Notes: generated by a model not told the origin, from the letters alone. A stretch of 64,000 bases of DNA from Alkalilimnicola ehrlichii (GCF_003399765.1 NZ_NFZV01000001.1:124001-188000), one strand, 5' to 3'. Shown: positions 1-8,625, numbered from the stretch's first letter. Numbers and translations are program-made.

Positions 1-962
1 CAGGCGCGATCACCATGTTGCTGACCGACCAGTACTTCGGCACCAGCTTCTTTAGCGCCGCCGGTGGTGGCGACCCGGTTATGTACCAGCATATTTTCTG
101 GTTCTTCGGCCACCCCGAGGTTTACATCATGATTCTGCCGGCCTTCGGCATTGTCTCGGCGATCATTCCGACGTTCGCTCGTAAACCGCTGTTTGGCTAC
201 AGCTCCATGGTCTATGCCGTTGCTTCGATCGCCTTCTTGTCCTTCATCGTGTGGGCGCACCACATGTTCACGGTCGGCATGCCGTTGGCGGGCGAGTTGT
301 TCTTTATGTATGCCACCATGCTGATCGCAGTCCCAACCGGGGTGAAGGTCTTTAACTGGATTGCGACGATGTGGCGCGGCGCCATGACTTTCGAAACGCC
401 GATGTTATTCGCCATCGGGTTCGTGATTCTGTTCACCATCGGCGGTTTGTCCGGCATTATGTTGGCGATTGCTCCGGCCGACTATCAGTATCACGATACC
501 TACTTCGTCGTTGCCCACTTCCACTATGTCCTGGTGACCGGGGCGGTGTTCTCCTTGTTCGCCGCGGCTTACTACTGGCTGCCGAAGTGGACCGGCCACA
601 TGTACGACGAACGTTTGGGTAAATGGCACTTCTGGCTATCGGTCATTACCGTGAATGTGCTGTTCTTCCCGCAGCACTTCCTCGGCTTGGCCGGTATGCC
701 GCGTCGTATCCCGGACTATGCGGTTCAGTTCACCGAGTTCAACATGATCTCCTCCATCGGCGGCTTCGCCTTCGGATTGAGTCAGTTGATCTTCGTCTGG
801 GTGGTGATTAAGTGCATCCGCGGCGGTGAAAAAGCAACCGACCAGGTCTGGGAAGGTGCGCGTGGCCTCGAGTGGACCTTGAGCTCGCCGCCGCCGTATC
901 ACAGCTTCACGACGCCGCCAAAGATCGAATCGAGTGCGGGTCTGGAGGGCAGCCCGCGGTAA
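1..962 (+). CDS. ctaD: Cytochrome c oxidase subunit I, aa3-type (5' partial)
   Basis: C-terminal part of the haem-copper oxidase catalytic subunit, which reduces O2 to water and pumps protons across the inner membrane. The frame is open from the window edge (first full codon at position 3) to TAA at 960-962, so the start lies outside. Diagnostic residues are visible: HPEVY (CuB histidine and the cross-linked tyrosine), the WAHHMF pair (two further CuB ligands) and AHFHYV (haem a3 and haem a histidines). Several hydrophobic helices follow one another throughout. It is followed at once by a 41-codon gene, ctaG and ctaE, the normal order of a gammaproteobacterial aa3 oxidase operon. About 320 residues of roughly 530 are present. 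Identification is secure. Confidence 0.97.
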   Translation, partial: GAITMLLTDQYFGTSFFSAAGGGDPVMYQHIFWFFGHPEVYIMILPAFGIVSAIIPTFARKPLFGYSSMVYAVASIAFLSFIVWAHHMFTVGMPLAGELFFMYATMLIAVPTGVKVFNWIATMWRGAMTFETPMLFAIGFVILFTIGGLSGIMLAIAPADYQYHDTYFVVAHFHYVLVTGAVFSLFAAAYYWLPKWTGHMYDERLGKWHFWLSVITVNVLFFPQHFLGLAGMPRRIPDYAVQFTEFNMISSIGGFAFGLSQLIFVWVVIKCIRGGEKATDQVWEGARGLEWTLSSPPPYHSFTTPPKIESSAGLEGSPR

Positions 963-980
963 CCCGCGGGCTCGTACGCC

Positions 981-1106
981 ATGCAAGACGATAAACAACG
1001 GACCGAAGCAGCGCGCCGGCGCCGGATTCGATGGACTGTCGCAATTCTGGCGCTGGTCGCTCTCGGGTTTTATGTCAGTGTCATCCTAGGCTTGATACGG
1101 GTGTGA
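981..1106 (+). CDS. Small single-span membrane protein, cytochrome oxidase small assembly protein type
   Basis: Forty-one codons from ATG 981 to TGA 1104-1106. The N-terminus is polar and strongly basic (ERRRRIRW-like, read as AARRRRIRW) and is followed by one hydrophobic helix (about residues 20-40) ending in GLIRV. Size, topology and position between ctaD and ctaG match the short 'cytochrome oxidase small assembly protein' annotated in many beta- and gammaproteobacterial oxidase operons. The stop is separated from the ctaG ATG by one base, which implies translational coupling. Its function is not visible from sequence; a role in oxidase assembly is inferred from position only. Confidence 0.65.
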   Translation: MQDDKQRTEAARRRRIRWTVAILALVALGFYVSVILGLIRV

Positions 1107-1107
1107 T

Positions 1108-1644
1108 ATGTCGGAGAATCGTGAGCAGCCCAAGCGGCACGGCCGTACTGTCGGAAAACTGTTGGCGGTTGCATTCGGGATGTTCGCCTTCGGGTTCGCA
1201 TTGGTACCTTTGTACCAAGTTATCTGCGAGGTCACCGGTCTCAATGGGTTCGTGTCCAACCGCATCGTTAACGAGCCCATGCCGGAGGTCGATAAGAGCC
1301 GGACGGTAACCGTCGAGTTTTTGGCTAATGTGGGTGGCGGGGCCAACTGGGAGTTTCGCCCGACGGTTCGGACGATGGAGGTCCATCCGGGCGAGATTTA
1401 TACCACCAGTTACTACGCCCGTAACCCGGCCGGGGACGCAGCGGCGGCTCAGGCAAGCTACAGCGTTGCACCGGGAAACGCGGCGCGTTACTTCGGGAAG
1501 CCCGATTGTTTTTGCTTTACTCGGCAAGAGTTCGATGCCGGAGAGGGGCGGGATATGCCGGTCACCTTTTTCGTTAGTCCGAACCTGCCGGCTAATGTAA
1601 ACCGCGTCACGCTGGCGTACACTTTTCACGAACTAGCGAACTAA
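1108..1644 (+). CDS. ctaG: Cytochrome c oxidase assembly protein CtaG (Cox11 family)
   Basis: Membrane-anchored copper chaperone that delivers Cu to the CuB centre of subunit I. At 178 residues it has the usual family length. An N-terminal membrane helix (about residues 14-33) precedes the conserved YQVICEVTGLNG segment and an immunoglobulin-like periplasmic domain. The copper-binding pair lies in CFCF (Cys134, Cys136), followed by the conserved QEFDAGE and MPVTFFV segments. ATG 1108 starts one base after the stop of the preceding small membrane-protein gene, so the two are probably translated together. It sits between subunits I and III of the oxidase, as expected. Confidence 0.95.
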   Translation: MSENREQPKRHGRTVGKLLAVAFGMFAFGFALVPLYQVICEVTGLNGFVSNRIVNEPMPEVDKSRTVTVEFLANVGGGANWEFRPTVRTMEVHPGEIYTTSYYARNPAGDAAAAQASYSVAPGNAARYFGKPDCFCFTRQEFDAGEGRDMPVTFFVSPNLPANVNRVTLAYTFHELAN

Positions 1645-1704
1645 AACGGCCTGAACAGCTCAGGCAGAGAACGATTGCCCAAATCGGCATAAGGGGATTG
1701 GAGA

Positions 1705-2564
1705 ATGGCTCACGCACAAGCGGCCTATTACGTACCGCACCGTACTGTACTCCCAATTATCGGAACCATTGGTTTGACGCTTATTGCGGTGGGTGCTTCC
1801 GGCTACCTGCAAGGGCTTGGCTGGGGGGGCCGGCTCTGATACTTGGCATCCTCGTCGTCTTGGGGATGATGTGGGGCTGGTTCGGCGCTGTCGTGAACGA
1901 GAGCGTCTCCGGGCTCTATAGCGAACAGATGGATCGCTCTTTCCGTTGGGGCATGATTTGGTTCATTTTCTCCGAAGTCATGTTCTTCGCCGCTTTCTTC
2001 GGCGCCTTGTTCTATGCCCGTGTGTTCTCGGTGCCATGGCTTGGTGGCGCCGATCCCGCGACCAGTGTCCATATCTGGGATACGGTGGTGCTTAGCTGGC
2101 CGACGGCGGGGCCGGGTTTCCTCGATCTAGAGTTCGAGCCGATGGGCGCTTGGGCGTTGCCGACCATAAACACCCTGATTCTGTTGACGTCCGGCGTTAC
2201 GCTGACGATTGCGCATCACGCACTAAAAGAGAATCACCGCGGCAAGCTTATTTGGGGCTTGGCGGCCACCGTTGCGCTCGGTTTCATCTTCCTCGGTTTG
2301 CAGATGTATGAGTACGTTCATGCGTATCAAGATCTGAACCTGCGAATGGATACCGGGATTTACGGCTCCACTTTCTTTATGCTGACCGGGTTCCACGGCT
2401 TCCACGTGTTAGTGGGTGCGGTCACCTTGTTGGTCATTCTCGCGCGCTGCATTAAGGGGCACTTCACGCCGGAGAATCATTTCGGATTCGAAGCTGCCGC
2501 TTGGTATTGGCACTTCGTGGATGTGGTCTGGCTGATCCTGTTTGTGTTCGTTTACATTCTGTAA
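1705..2564 (+). CDS. ctaE: Cytochrome c oxidase subunit III (frameshifted in this sequence)
   Basis: Seven-helix subunit III of aa3 oxidase. The typical N-terminus MAHAQAAYYVPH starts at ATG 1705 behind a purine-rich ribosome site (about 1693-1703). This frame hits TGA at 1837, while the rest of the protein (GPALILGILVVLGMMWGWFG onward, to TAA 2564) lies in the next frame. The switch point is a run of seven G at 1823-1829; eight G would give an uninterrupted protein of about 286 residues. Conserved subunit III features follow, including the SEVMFF, GFHGFHV and AWYWHFVDVVW segments. The break is most likely a sequencing error, since the partner subunits and assembly genes are intact. Confidence 0.92.
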
Positions 2565-2578
2565 ACCGCTACAGCCTT

Positions 2579-2611
2579 GGGGAGCCGCCGTATTCGTTGT
2601 GGCGGCTCCCC
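2579..2611 (+). terminator. Hairpin after ctaE
   Basis: Perfect 11-bp inverted repeat (ggggagccgcc / ggcggctcccc, 2579-2589 and 2601-2611) with an 11-nt loop, 15 bases after the ctaE stop. There is no clear T tract, so intrinsic termination is inferred from the stem alone. It separates the oxidase structural genes from the leftward DUF2909 gene. Confidence 0.6.
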
Positions 2612-2682
2612 TCCTGCGATTTCCTTCCGGTAGGCTGGCGGCGGTTAGCGGAATCCAGCCGGCACTGTTTCAATGTTTAGGT

Positions 2683-2898
2683 TTAAAACGGTTGGTTGGG
2701 TGTAATCACGCCCGTTAGCACGCCAGCTACGATGGCGAGAAATAACGCCATTGAGAGGCCGATGCGCACCGTTAATGCTTTTACCGTACGTTTCGAAGAG
2801 GCGTCGTCCTTGAAAAGATAAAGCAAGGCGGACGCGAGGCTTGCAAGGATTATAATCAGAGCGACGACAACGGCGCTCTTGATGATTAGGGTCATCAA
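2683..2898 (-). CDS. Twin-helix membrane protein, DUF2909 family
   Basis: Seventy-one residues with two hydrophobic helices (about 7-28 and 48-66) separated by a charged loop containing KDDASSKRTVKALTVR. Composition, length and position, on the strand opposite to the oxidase genes between ctaE and the SURF1 gene, match the DUF2909 'twin transmembrane protein' found at this locus in Pseudomonas and relatives. No biochemical role is known for the family. Start ATG at 2898, with GGAGG just upstream on the minus strand. Confidence 0.75.
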   Translation of the reverse strand: MMTLIIKSAVVVALIIILASLASALLYLFKDDASSKRTVKALTVRIGLSMALFLAIVAGVLTGVITPNQPF

Positions 2899-2982
2899 TA
2901 CCTCCGTACGAGTATTGTTAGGCCGAACAGTATAAGCGATGGCACAGGCTGCTACGACAGCGGCTGGAGAGTAATAGAGTCT

Positions 2983-3696
2983 ATGCGCATCGGCGCCTAT
3001 TCATTCCGCCCCAGTTTGATTCCCACCCTGGCGACCTTGGTGGTCTTTCCCATCTTGTTGTCGCTGGGGTTCTGGCAGTTGGACCGCGCCGAGCAGAAGC
3101 GAGACTGGGAAACGGCGCGGGAACAAGGTCGTTCCGCCCCCGTCGTCAATCTGAATCATGTCCAGCCGCTTTATGCGGAAAGCCAGCAGCGACAAGCGGA
3201 GGCTACCGGACGGTTCGACCCCGATCGGCACTTTATTCTGGACAATCAAATTAGGCATGGCCGTGCCGGATATCGCATCTTTACACCTTTGTTGCTCGAG
3301 AATAGCGAGCGGGCGATTTTGGTCGACCGGGGTTGGGTGCCGGCCGATTTTGATCGCAGCCGTTTACCGGATGTGGCTGTTGACGGCTCCGAAGTCCAGA
3401 CCTTGCTCGGTCGAATCGACCGTGGCCCGTCGGTGGGAATGCGGATGGGAGTACCTGGCGACGGCGAGGGGTGGCCCGAGCGGATCTTGTATATCGATTT
3501 CGAGTATATGCAAGAGCGCCTGCCGTATCCTCTCATGCCGTATATGTTGCGGCCCTCGGAGGCGGAGCCGGAGGAAATCACAGCCTCGATGCCGCCCGAA
3601 AAACATGTTGGGTATGCCGTGCAGTGGTTCGCATTGGCGGGCACGTTGATGGTGATATACCTCACGGTCAATTTTAAACGTGAGCGAGAAGACTGA
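2983..3696 (+). CDS. SURF1 family cytochrome oxidase biogenesis protein
   Basis: A 237-residue protein with the SURF1 layout: an N-terminal membrane helix (about 12-32), a periplasmic domain, and a C-terminal helix (about 213-231) ending in a basic tail. Family signatures are FWQLDRAEQKR after the first helix, RHFILDNQ and ILVDRGWVP in the middle, and HVGYAVQWFALA before the last helix. SURF1 proteins help insert haem a into subunit I. The stop overlaps the start of the next gene by 17 bases, indicating one transcript with the SCO-like, ctaA and ctaB genes. Confidence 0.93.
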   Translation: MRIGAYSFRPSLIPTLATLVVFPILLSLGFWQLDRAEQKRDWETAREQGRSAPVVNLNHVQPLYAESQQRQAEATGRFDPDRHFILDNQIRHGRAGYRIFTPLLLENSERAILVDRGWVPADFDRSRLPDVAVDGSEVQTLLGRIDRGPSVGMRMGVPGDGEGWPERILYIDFEYMQERLPYPLMPYMLRPSEAEPEEITASMPPEKHVGYAVQWFALAGTLMVIYLTVNFKRERED

Positions 3697-4300
3697 CGTG
3701 GAAGTGGATAAAGCGACGCTACGTCGTAACCGTATTAAGTTAGTGTCCCTGGCGGTGTTGTTTTTCGGACCGGTTATTTTGGCGTGGGTGTTGCTCGCTA
3801 TTGGTTGGCGTCCCGATGTCACCGTCAATCACGGCGAGTTTATCGAACCGCCGGTGCCGCTGGCGACAGAATCGTTACAGCACCACGGGGAGCCTTTGGC
3901 AGTCGACCAAGTGCGAGGGCGTTGGACGATCGTTCATTTGTATCCTAGTGGCTGCAGCGAAGCGTGTTTAGCGCTGTTGGATGAAACGGCGCGGGTGCAT
4001 GTTGCGTTGAATCAGAATCAAGATCGCGCGCGTCGACTCCTTATTGTCCCCGATACCGCTGAATTCCCGGCTTCGTTGGAGGCTGACGAGCGGTTAGTAC
4101 AAGTAACGGCGCCAATCGGTTTTTTCGATACTTTGGCGATCGATCCGGCAGGTACCCTGGTACTTGTCGATCCCGCCGGCTTAACTATCATGCAATACGC
4201 TCTTCCGTTGGAAGCGCGCGGCTTGCTTAAAGACCTTGAGCGGTTGATGCGAGCTTCTCGGCGCGAACTTGAGCGGCACCAAGCGAAGGTCGAGGATTGA
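3680..4300 (+). CDS. SCO-like membrane-anchored thioredoxin-fold protein of the oxidase operon
   Basis: About 206 residues. One N-terminal membrane helix (about 22-43) is followed by a periplasmic domain that contains VHLYPSGCSEACLALL. The CxxxC pair (Cys92, Cys96) has the spacing of SCO1/PrrC copper chaperones, and the flanking order (extended strand, Cys pair, helix, LLIVPDT, FDTLAIDPAGTLVLVDPAG) fits a thioredoxin fold. The CP after the second Cys of true SCO proteins is replaced by CL, and no obvious copper-binding His of SCO is seen. The chosen start is GTG 3680, overlapping the SURF1 gene; GTG 3698 is an alternative. A role in CuA insertion or thiol reduction is inferred from fold and operon only. 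Confidence 0.7.
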   Translation: MSEKTDVEVDKATLRRNRIKLVSLAVLFFGPVILAWVLLAIGWRPDVTVNHGEFIEPPVPLATESLQHHGEPLAVDQVRGRWTIVHLYPSGCSEACLALLDETARVHVALNQNQDRARRLLIVPDTAEFPASLEADERLVQVTAPIGFFDTLAIDPAGTLVLVDPAGLTIMQYALPLEARGLLKDLERLMRASRRELERHQAKVED

Positions 4301-4305
4301 AGAAA

Positions 4306-5325
4306 ATGGCGAAACCCTGGTTTGCGCGTCTTGCTCTGATAGCAGCCATCTTTGCATTTTGTGTGTCCGTCGTCGGTGCCTTCGTGCGTTTAACCGACGC
4401 CGGATTAGGTTGCCCCGATTGGCCCGGTTGCTATGGCCGTTTAGTGGTCCCGCAGAGTGAAATGGCGATAACGCTTGCTAACGAAGCCTTCCCCGAGCGT
4501 CCGGTGGAAATCGCCAAAGGCTGGAAGGAGATGGTTCACCGTTATCTCGCCGGCATTCTCGGTTTGATGATCTTTGCGTTGTCTATCGGCGCCTTGAAGG
4601 ATCGTCGCGAAACCGGCCAAGGTGTGGGGTTGCCGGTCTTTCTTTCCGGGTTAGTAATATTCCAGGCCATCTTGGGCGCCTGGACGGTGACGTGGCAATT
4701 AAAACCCGTTGTCGTCATGGGTCACCTGTTAGGCGGCGCAGCTACGATTTCGCTGCTCTGGTGGCTTGCTATGCGAGAGAACGGGTGGTTCCGCGATACC
4801 GGCGAGCGTATCCACAGGCGGTTACGTGCCGTGGCCGTGGCGGTAACGGCGGTTGTGGTAGTTCAAATAGCGCTGGGCGGTTGGACGAGCGCGAACTATG
4901 CGGCGCTGGCTTGTACCGATTTCCCAACCTGTCATGGGCAGTGGTGGCCGCGGGCTGACTTTGGGGAAGCATTCGTTCTATGGCGTGGCTTGGGCGTTGA
5001 CTATGAATTCGGGATTCTCGACAATCCGGCGCGCGTAGCAATCCAGTTAACCCACCGTATCGGTGCGGTGGTGACCTTGCTCGCGGTGCTGGGGCTGGTG
5101 GCTTATTTGCTGACCAAGGTCAGAGACCGCGTTTTACGCAACATCGGTTGGGTGCTTGGCGGTTTGATTCTTATTCAATTTGCCCTTGGTATCAGCAATG
5201 TTCTACTGAGCCTCCCGCTGTCTATTGCGGTCGCGCACAATGCATTCGGTCTCCTGCTGTTGGTGACTATGGTGACGCTGTTATTTACATTGCGGCATCG
5301 TAAACTTGATCCGGCGAGCGCCTGA
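4306..5325 (+). CDS. ctaA: Haem A synthase (COX15/CtaA)
   Basis: Converts haem O to haem A in the inner membrane for aa3 oxidase. About 339 residues with eight predicted helices. The four conserved haem-ligand histidines appear in the expected contexts: MVHRYLAG, MGHLLGG, LTHRIGAV and VAHNAFG. The paired Cys motifs GLGCPDWPGCYG and ALACTDFPTCHG are also present. ATG 4306 is preferred over the in-frame TTG 4297, which would overlap the previous stop. The next gene, ctaB, starts 14 bases downstream and makes the haem O substrate. Confidence 0.94.
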   Translation: MAKPWFARLALIAAIFAFCVSVVGAFVRLTDAGLGCPDWPGCYGRLVVPQSEMAITLANEAFPERPVEIAKGWKEMVHRYLAGILGLMIFALSIGALKDRRETGQGVGLPVFLSGLVIFQAILGAWTVTWQLKPVVVMGHLLGGAATISLLWWLAMRENGWFRDTGERIHRRLRAVAVAVTAVVVVQIALGGWTSANYAALACTDFPTCHGQWWPRADFGEAFVLWRGLGVDYEFGILDNPARVAIQLTHRIGAVVTLLAVLGLVAYLLTKVRDRVLRNIGWVLGGLILIQFALGISNVLLSLPLSIAVAHNAFGLLLLVTMVTLLFTLRHRKLDPASA

Positions 5326-5339
5326 AAGGGGCCGAGACG

Positions 5340-6268
5340 ATGATCAGTAAGGGCTTATCACACATAATGACTGTGCCTCACGTATTACGCCATTGGCGAG
5401 ATTACCTGGAGTTGTGTAAGCCCGGTGTGGTTGCGCTGATGGTATTTACCGCAGTGGTGGGTATGTTGCTCGTCGATCCGCAGTATATTCATTGGCAGCC
5501 GATGCTATTAGCGTGCATCGGTATCGCATTAAGCGCCGGTTCGGCGGCGGCGATTAATCACCTGGTGGATCGTCAGGTCGATGCGCAAATGGCACGGACT
5601 CGGGCGCGTCCGCTGCCGACCGGTAACATCCGTACCGTTGAGGCGGTTGCGTTCGCGATTATTTTGGGAGTTGCGGGGCTCGCCGTCCTGTTCTTTTGGG
5701 TAAATCCGCTAACCGCTTTGCTGACGTTCTTGTCGCTTATCGGCTATGCGTTTATTTACACCTTATACCTAAAACGGGCGACCCCTCAGAACATCGTAAT
5801 CGGCGGGGCGGCGGGTGCCGCGCCGCCGGTGCTGGGTTGGACGGCCATGGAAGGGGCGATCAACGAGTACTCCTTACTGCTGTTCCTGATCATCTTCGTA
5901 TGGACGCCGCCGCATTTTGGGCATTGGCCATTCACCGTCGGGAAGAATATGCCAAAGTCGATATCCCGATGTTGCCGGTGACCCATGGCGATCGCTTCAC
6001 GCGGTTACAGATTCTGCTCTACACCGTCCTACTCTTTTTAGTGACGCTGTTGCCTTATCTGACGGGGATGAGCGGGCTGATTTATCTGGCGGGAGCCATG
6101 CTGTTCGGTGCCTTGTACATTTATTATGCGATACAGCTTAAGGTATCGGACGACCCTGCCCTGCCTATGCAAGCGTTCCGCTTCTCGATTACGTATTTGA
6201 TGGGAATTTTCGCGGCGCTGCTATTAGATAGGTATTTGCCGCTCGCTTATAACGCGTTAGTGGGGTGA
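5340..6268 (+). CDS. ctaB: Protohaem IX farnesyltransferase, haem O synthase (frameshifted)
   Basis: UbiA-family prenyltransferase that farnesylates haem B to haem O. The first Asp-rich motif is seen in [20 protein letters not shown] and the second in the [18 protein letters not shown] region. ATG 5340 follows a GGGG-type ribosome site. The reading frame breaks at the T run 5915-5918: upstream it reads [10 protein letters not shown], and the downstream frame continues [19 protein letters not shown]. Five T instead of four restores the family-invariant WTPPHFWALAI and a protein of about 309 residues. Probably a sequencing error. Confidence 0.92.
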
Positions 6269-6331
6269 GGCGTACTGGCGTAACCGCTTAACGGGTCAGC
6301 GTAAAAGGGCCATCGGGCTTTTGTGAGATGG

Positions 6332-6948
6332 TTCTGGTGTTGGTGGTTAGAGGTTGTGCGCTTCGCGCGATTGGTTTGGAAGGCGGGGTTCCGCCCCCGC
6401 ACGGCGGGTTCCTTTTCTTGCTTGCCCAAGAAAAGAAACCAAAAGAAGGGCAGCCCACTGTCTCGCCCCGCCTGCGGCGGGGTCCCTGCGATGCTCGGCG
6501 AGCCAAAGGGCGAAGTAAGAGCACTTCGTTCTCAGTTCTTTGCGCTTCCAAACAACCGCACCCTGTTAACCGGCTCCGTCTTACTCCTTTGGGAAGACGT
6601 GGATCGAAGGGTCTTGCTCTTGCCCGTTGGCGCTGCCGAGCATCGCAGGGCACCCCGCGTTAGCGGGGCAGCGCCTCCGTGTCGCCTTTCTTTTGGTTCC
6701 TTTTCTTTGGCGACGCAAAGACTCATTCGCCGGGAGCGAATGAGGTGCGCTAAGCGAGCCGAAGGCCGAAGACCAGGGAGGGTCTGAGCCAAAAGGAACT
6801 CGCCCAGGAGGGCGAAACAGGGCGTTAAGCATCACTACAGGCAATAGCGACTAAGCGCAGGCCCCAGACGCTGCCGTGCGGGGGCGGAACCCTGCCTTCT
6901 AAATCAATCGCGCGCAGCGCACCACCCTTAACCACCGCCAACAGAAAC
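6332..6948. repeat. Compound inverted repeat between convergent genes
   Basis: About 620 bases with no credible gene, organised as a large imperfect palindrome. Outer arms at about 6332-6405 and 6873-6948 are inverted copies; their best blocks share gttccgcccccgcacggc and a cgcgcgattg core. Inner arms at about 6416-6499 and 6635-6716 are also inverted copies: a 16-nt perfect pair (6484-6499 with 6635-6650), plus pairs built on aagaaaagaaaccaaaagaa and gccccgc...gcggggt. It lies between ctaB (rightward) and the OmpA-like gene (leftward). The structure suggests two head-to-head copies of an intergenic repeat element. No transposase or target duplication was seen. Open frames here have repeat-like, low-quality translations. 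Confidence 0.8.
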
Positions 6949-6990
6949 TAACCCCAACAAAACAATCACCCCACCAAACCGCGATGAACC

Positions 6991-7028
6991 AAAAAAAGCC
7001 GGCCGGAGGGAGCAGCCCCCGGCGGCTT
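6991..7028 (-). terminator. Intrinsic terminator of the OmpA-like lipoprotein gene
   Basis: Read leftward after the stop at 7036: a GC-rich stem (aagccgccgg / ccggccggct) around a 12-nt loop, followed by a run of T (seven A on the plus strand, 6991-6997). This is a standard rho-independent form. Confidence 0.75.
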
Positions 7029-7035
7029 TATCGTT

Positions 7036-7710
7036 TTAGTTTTCGGTCAGCGGCACCAGCGTCAACTCTACGCGACGGTTCTGAGCCCGTCCCTGTTCCG
7101 TATTGTTGTTGGCGATGGGATGATTTTGCCCGTAGCCGCGGCTGATGATACGCCGGGTATCGACGCCCTGATTCGCCAGGTGGTTGGCGACGGCGTTGGC
7201 ACGGCGCTCGGACAGGCCTTGGTTATAGGCCGCGCTGCCTGTGCTGTCGGTATGGCCGGCGACTTCGATGATCGTTTTCTCATACCGTTGGAGAACGAGG
7301 GCGACGGAATCCAGAACCTCGGTAAAGCTGGGTTGAATCGACGCTTCGTCAAAACCGAAGGTGATGTTGCCCGGCATGTTCAGGGTGATGTTGTCGCCGT
7401 GTCGGGTGACGCTGACGCCGCTGTCTTCCAGCTGTCGACGCAGTTCGTTTTCCTGCTGGTCCATGTAGTAGCCAACGCCGCCGCCGGAAAGTCCGCCTAT
7501 GCCAGCGCCAATAAGCGCGCGCCGGCGGCGATCCGAAGCATCGTCTCCGGTTGCTATACCGATTGCCGCGCCGGCGATGGCGCCGATCGTCGCGCCGGTT
7601 GTCGCACGGCTGGTTCGTTCTTCGCGAGTGTAGGGGTCCAGCGTTGTACAGCCAGCGAGAATGATCGCAGCGGTCGTTAGCGCCGCGCCGCGAGAGAGTA
7701 AACGTTTCAT
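7036..7710 (-). CDS. OmpA-family outer-membrane lipoprotein (YiaD-like)
   Basis: A 224-residue lipoprotein. Signal peptide with lipobox ILAGC (Cys21), then a glycine-zipper segment with repeated GAxxG motifs (about 40-80, TTGATIGAIAGAAIG), then a C-terminal OmpA-like peptidoglycan-binding domain (about 110-220). The domain motifs are IEVAGHTDSTGSAAYN, LSERRANAV and NRRVELTL. The arrangement is that of YiaD-type proteins, which anchor the outer membrane to peptidoglycan. It is transcribed alone and leftward, with its own terminator. The first-listed residues and lipobox make the start at 7710 safe. Confidence 0.9.
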   Translation of the reverse strand: MKRLLSRGAALTTAAIILAGCTTLDPYTREERTSRATTGATIGAIAGAAIGIATGDDASDRRRRALIGAGIGGLSGGGVGYYMDQQENELRRQLEDSGVSVTRHGDNITLNMPGNITFGFDEASIQPSFTEVLDSVALVLQRYEKTIIEVAGHTDSTGSAAYNQGLSERRANAVANHLANQGVDTRRIISRGYGQNHPIANNNTEQGRAQNRRVELTLVPLTEN

Positions 7711-7879
7711 CGAATAACTCCTGGAGTTGCGGGCCGGCAGTAGCGCAGGCCTGCGATGGTCACTTGAGTAAGAGGTTTGCGCGCCGGTAGACGACGCAGC
7801 CCCCGATACGAGGAAAAAGACTCTGGGCAGCCGGAAGAAGTTCCCTTGGTCGGCCTTCCGTCTAGAGCCTCCTTCGCTA

Positions 7880-8050
7880 CTACTTTTTACCGTATTCGTT
7901 GTTCATCACATCTAGCCACCGTTCGTGCTGCGACTGGGCGTCGTCGCGCCACTTCTGGACTTCTTCGCGGCTGTATTCTTCTCGCAGCTCCTCGTCGCTG
8001 ACGGAGCGAGGATCGTGTTCGCTCTTCGTGCCGGGGGTGAGGTCACTCAT
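7880..8050 (-). CDS. Small acidic hypothetical protein
   Basis: Fifty-six residues from ATG 8050, chosen because GGAGG lies 8 bases upstream on the minus strand; a longer start at 8065 would sit on that site. The protein is hydrophilic and helical (SDEELREEYSREEVQKWRDDAQ) and has no Cys, signal or membrane segment. No family recognised. It lies upstream of the leftward OmpA-like gene, with a 170-base gap, and may be a separate transcript. A strong ribosome site and coding-like composition are the only support. Confidence 0.5.
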   Translation of the reverse strand: MSDLTPGTKSEHDPRSVSDEELREEYSREEVQKWRDDAQSQHERWLDVMNNEYGKK

Positions 8051-8377
8051 GGGGTAGCCCTCCAAACTGTAAAAGTTATCTCTATGCGTACTGCGCCGCC
8101 CGCGGCAGGGTCAAGGAGCCTTCGGTAACTCCAGTGCACGCAGGATTCGGCAGCTATTGTACCCGCATTCGCCGCCAAAATTCGCTATACAGTTGTCGCT
8201 GCCCGATCGCTAACGAATTAAACAACGAGAGCCCGCGATGCTTGCTTGGTTCGCCTGCTTTTGTGTGTTCGCGCTTTAGTCACCGCAGAAAATATACCGA
8301 ATACCCTGTTAGGCTTGACCCGGACGACCTGTCTCCAAACAATACGGCGTCTGTCGCACCTTAACCTTGGTGATGCT
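8051..8377. other. Intergenic region between divergent genes
   Basis: About 330 bases between the small acidic gene (leftward) and tusA (rightward). It holds a plausible sigma70-like promoter for tusA and an out-of-frame 13-codon reading frame at 8238 with no ribosome site. I see no RNA gene or repeat. Confidence 0.5.
8315..8343 (+). promoter_or_regulatory. Candidate sigma70 promoter of tusA
   Basis: TTGACC at 8315-8320 and AACAAT at 8338-8343 are separated by 17 bases, giving a leader of about 28 bases before the tusA ATG. The -35 matches the consensus at five of six positions and the -10 at four of six. Inferred by eye only. Confidence 0.35.
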
Positions 8378-8617
8378 ATGAGCAATGCTTTCGATGCCGA
8401 TCTTGACGTTCGTGGCCTGAACTGTCCTTTGCCGATCCTAAAGACCAAAAAACAACTGGTCGTGATGGAACCCGGCGAATTACTACGTGTGCGGGCAACC
8501 GATCCGCATTCCGTCATCGATTTTATGGCCTTTTGCGAAAAGACCGGCAACGATTTGGTCGAGCATTCGGAGCAAGACGGCGAATACCACTTTCTGCTCC
8601 GCCGCAAATCAGACTGA
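8378..8617 (+). CDS. tusA: Sulfur carrier protein TusA family
   Basis: Small cytoplasmic sulfur-transfer protein of 79 residues. The defining motif DVRGLNCPLPILKTKK holds the catalytic Cys next to Pro, followed by the two-layer sandwich sequence LLRVRATDPHSVIDFMAFCEKTGNDLVE. ATG 8378 gives the usual N-terminal length; in-frame extension upstream has no homology-like content. It could serve tRNA 2-thiouridine synthesis or more general sulfane-sulfur relay. It has no sulfur-oxidation genes beside it, so the specific pathway is not determined. Confidence 0.88.
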   Translation: MSNAFDADLDVRGLNCPLPILKTKKQLVVMEPGELLRVRATDPHSVIDFMAFCEKTGNDLVEHSEQDGEYHFLLRRKSD

Positions 8618-8625
8618 GGGAGTAG

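Noticed and set aside
6288-6844. Several overlapping reading frames in the repeat region after ctaB
   Set aside because: They arise in both strands from the inverted repeat, have Arg/Ser/Pro-rich low-complexity translations, and lack ribosome sites.
8134-8364. Rightward frame of 76 codons before tusA
   Set aside because: No ribosome site, no family-like sequence, and it overlaps the candidate tusA promoter.
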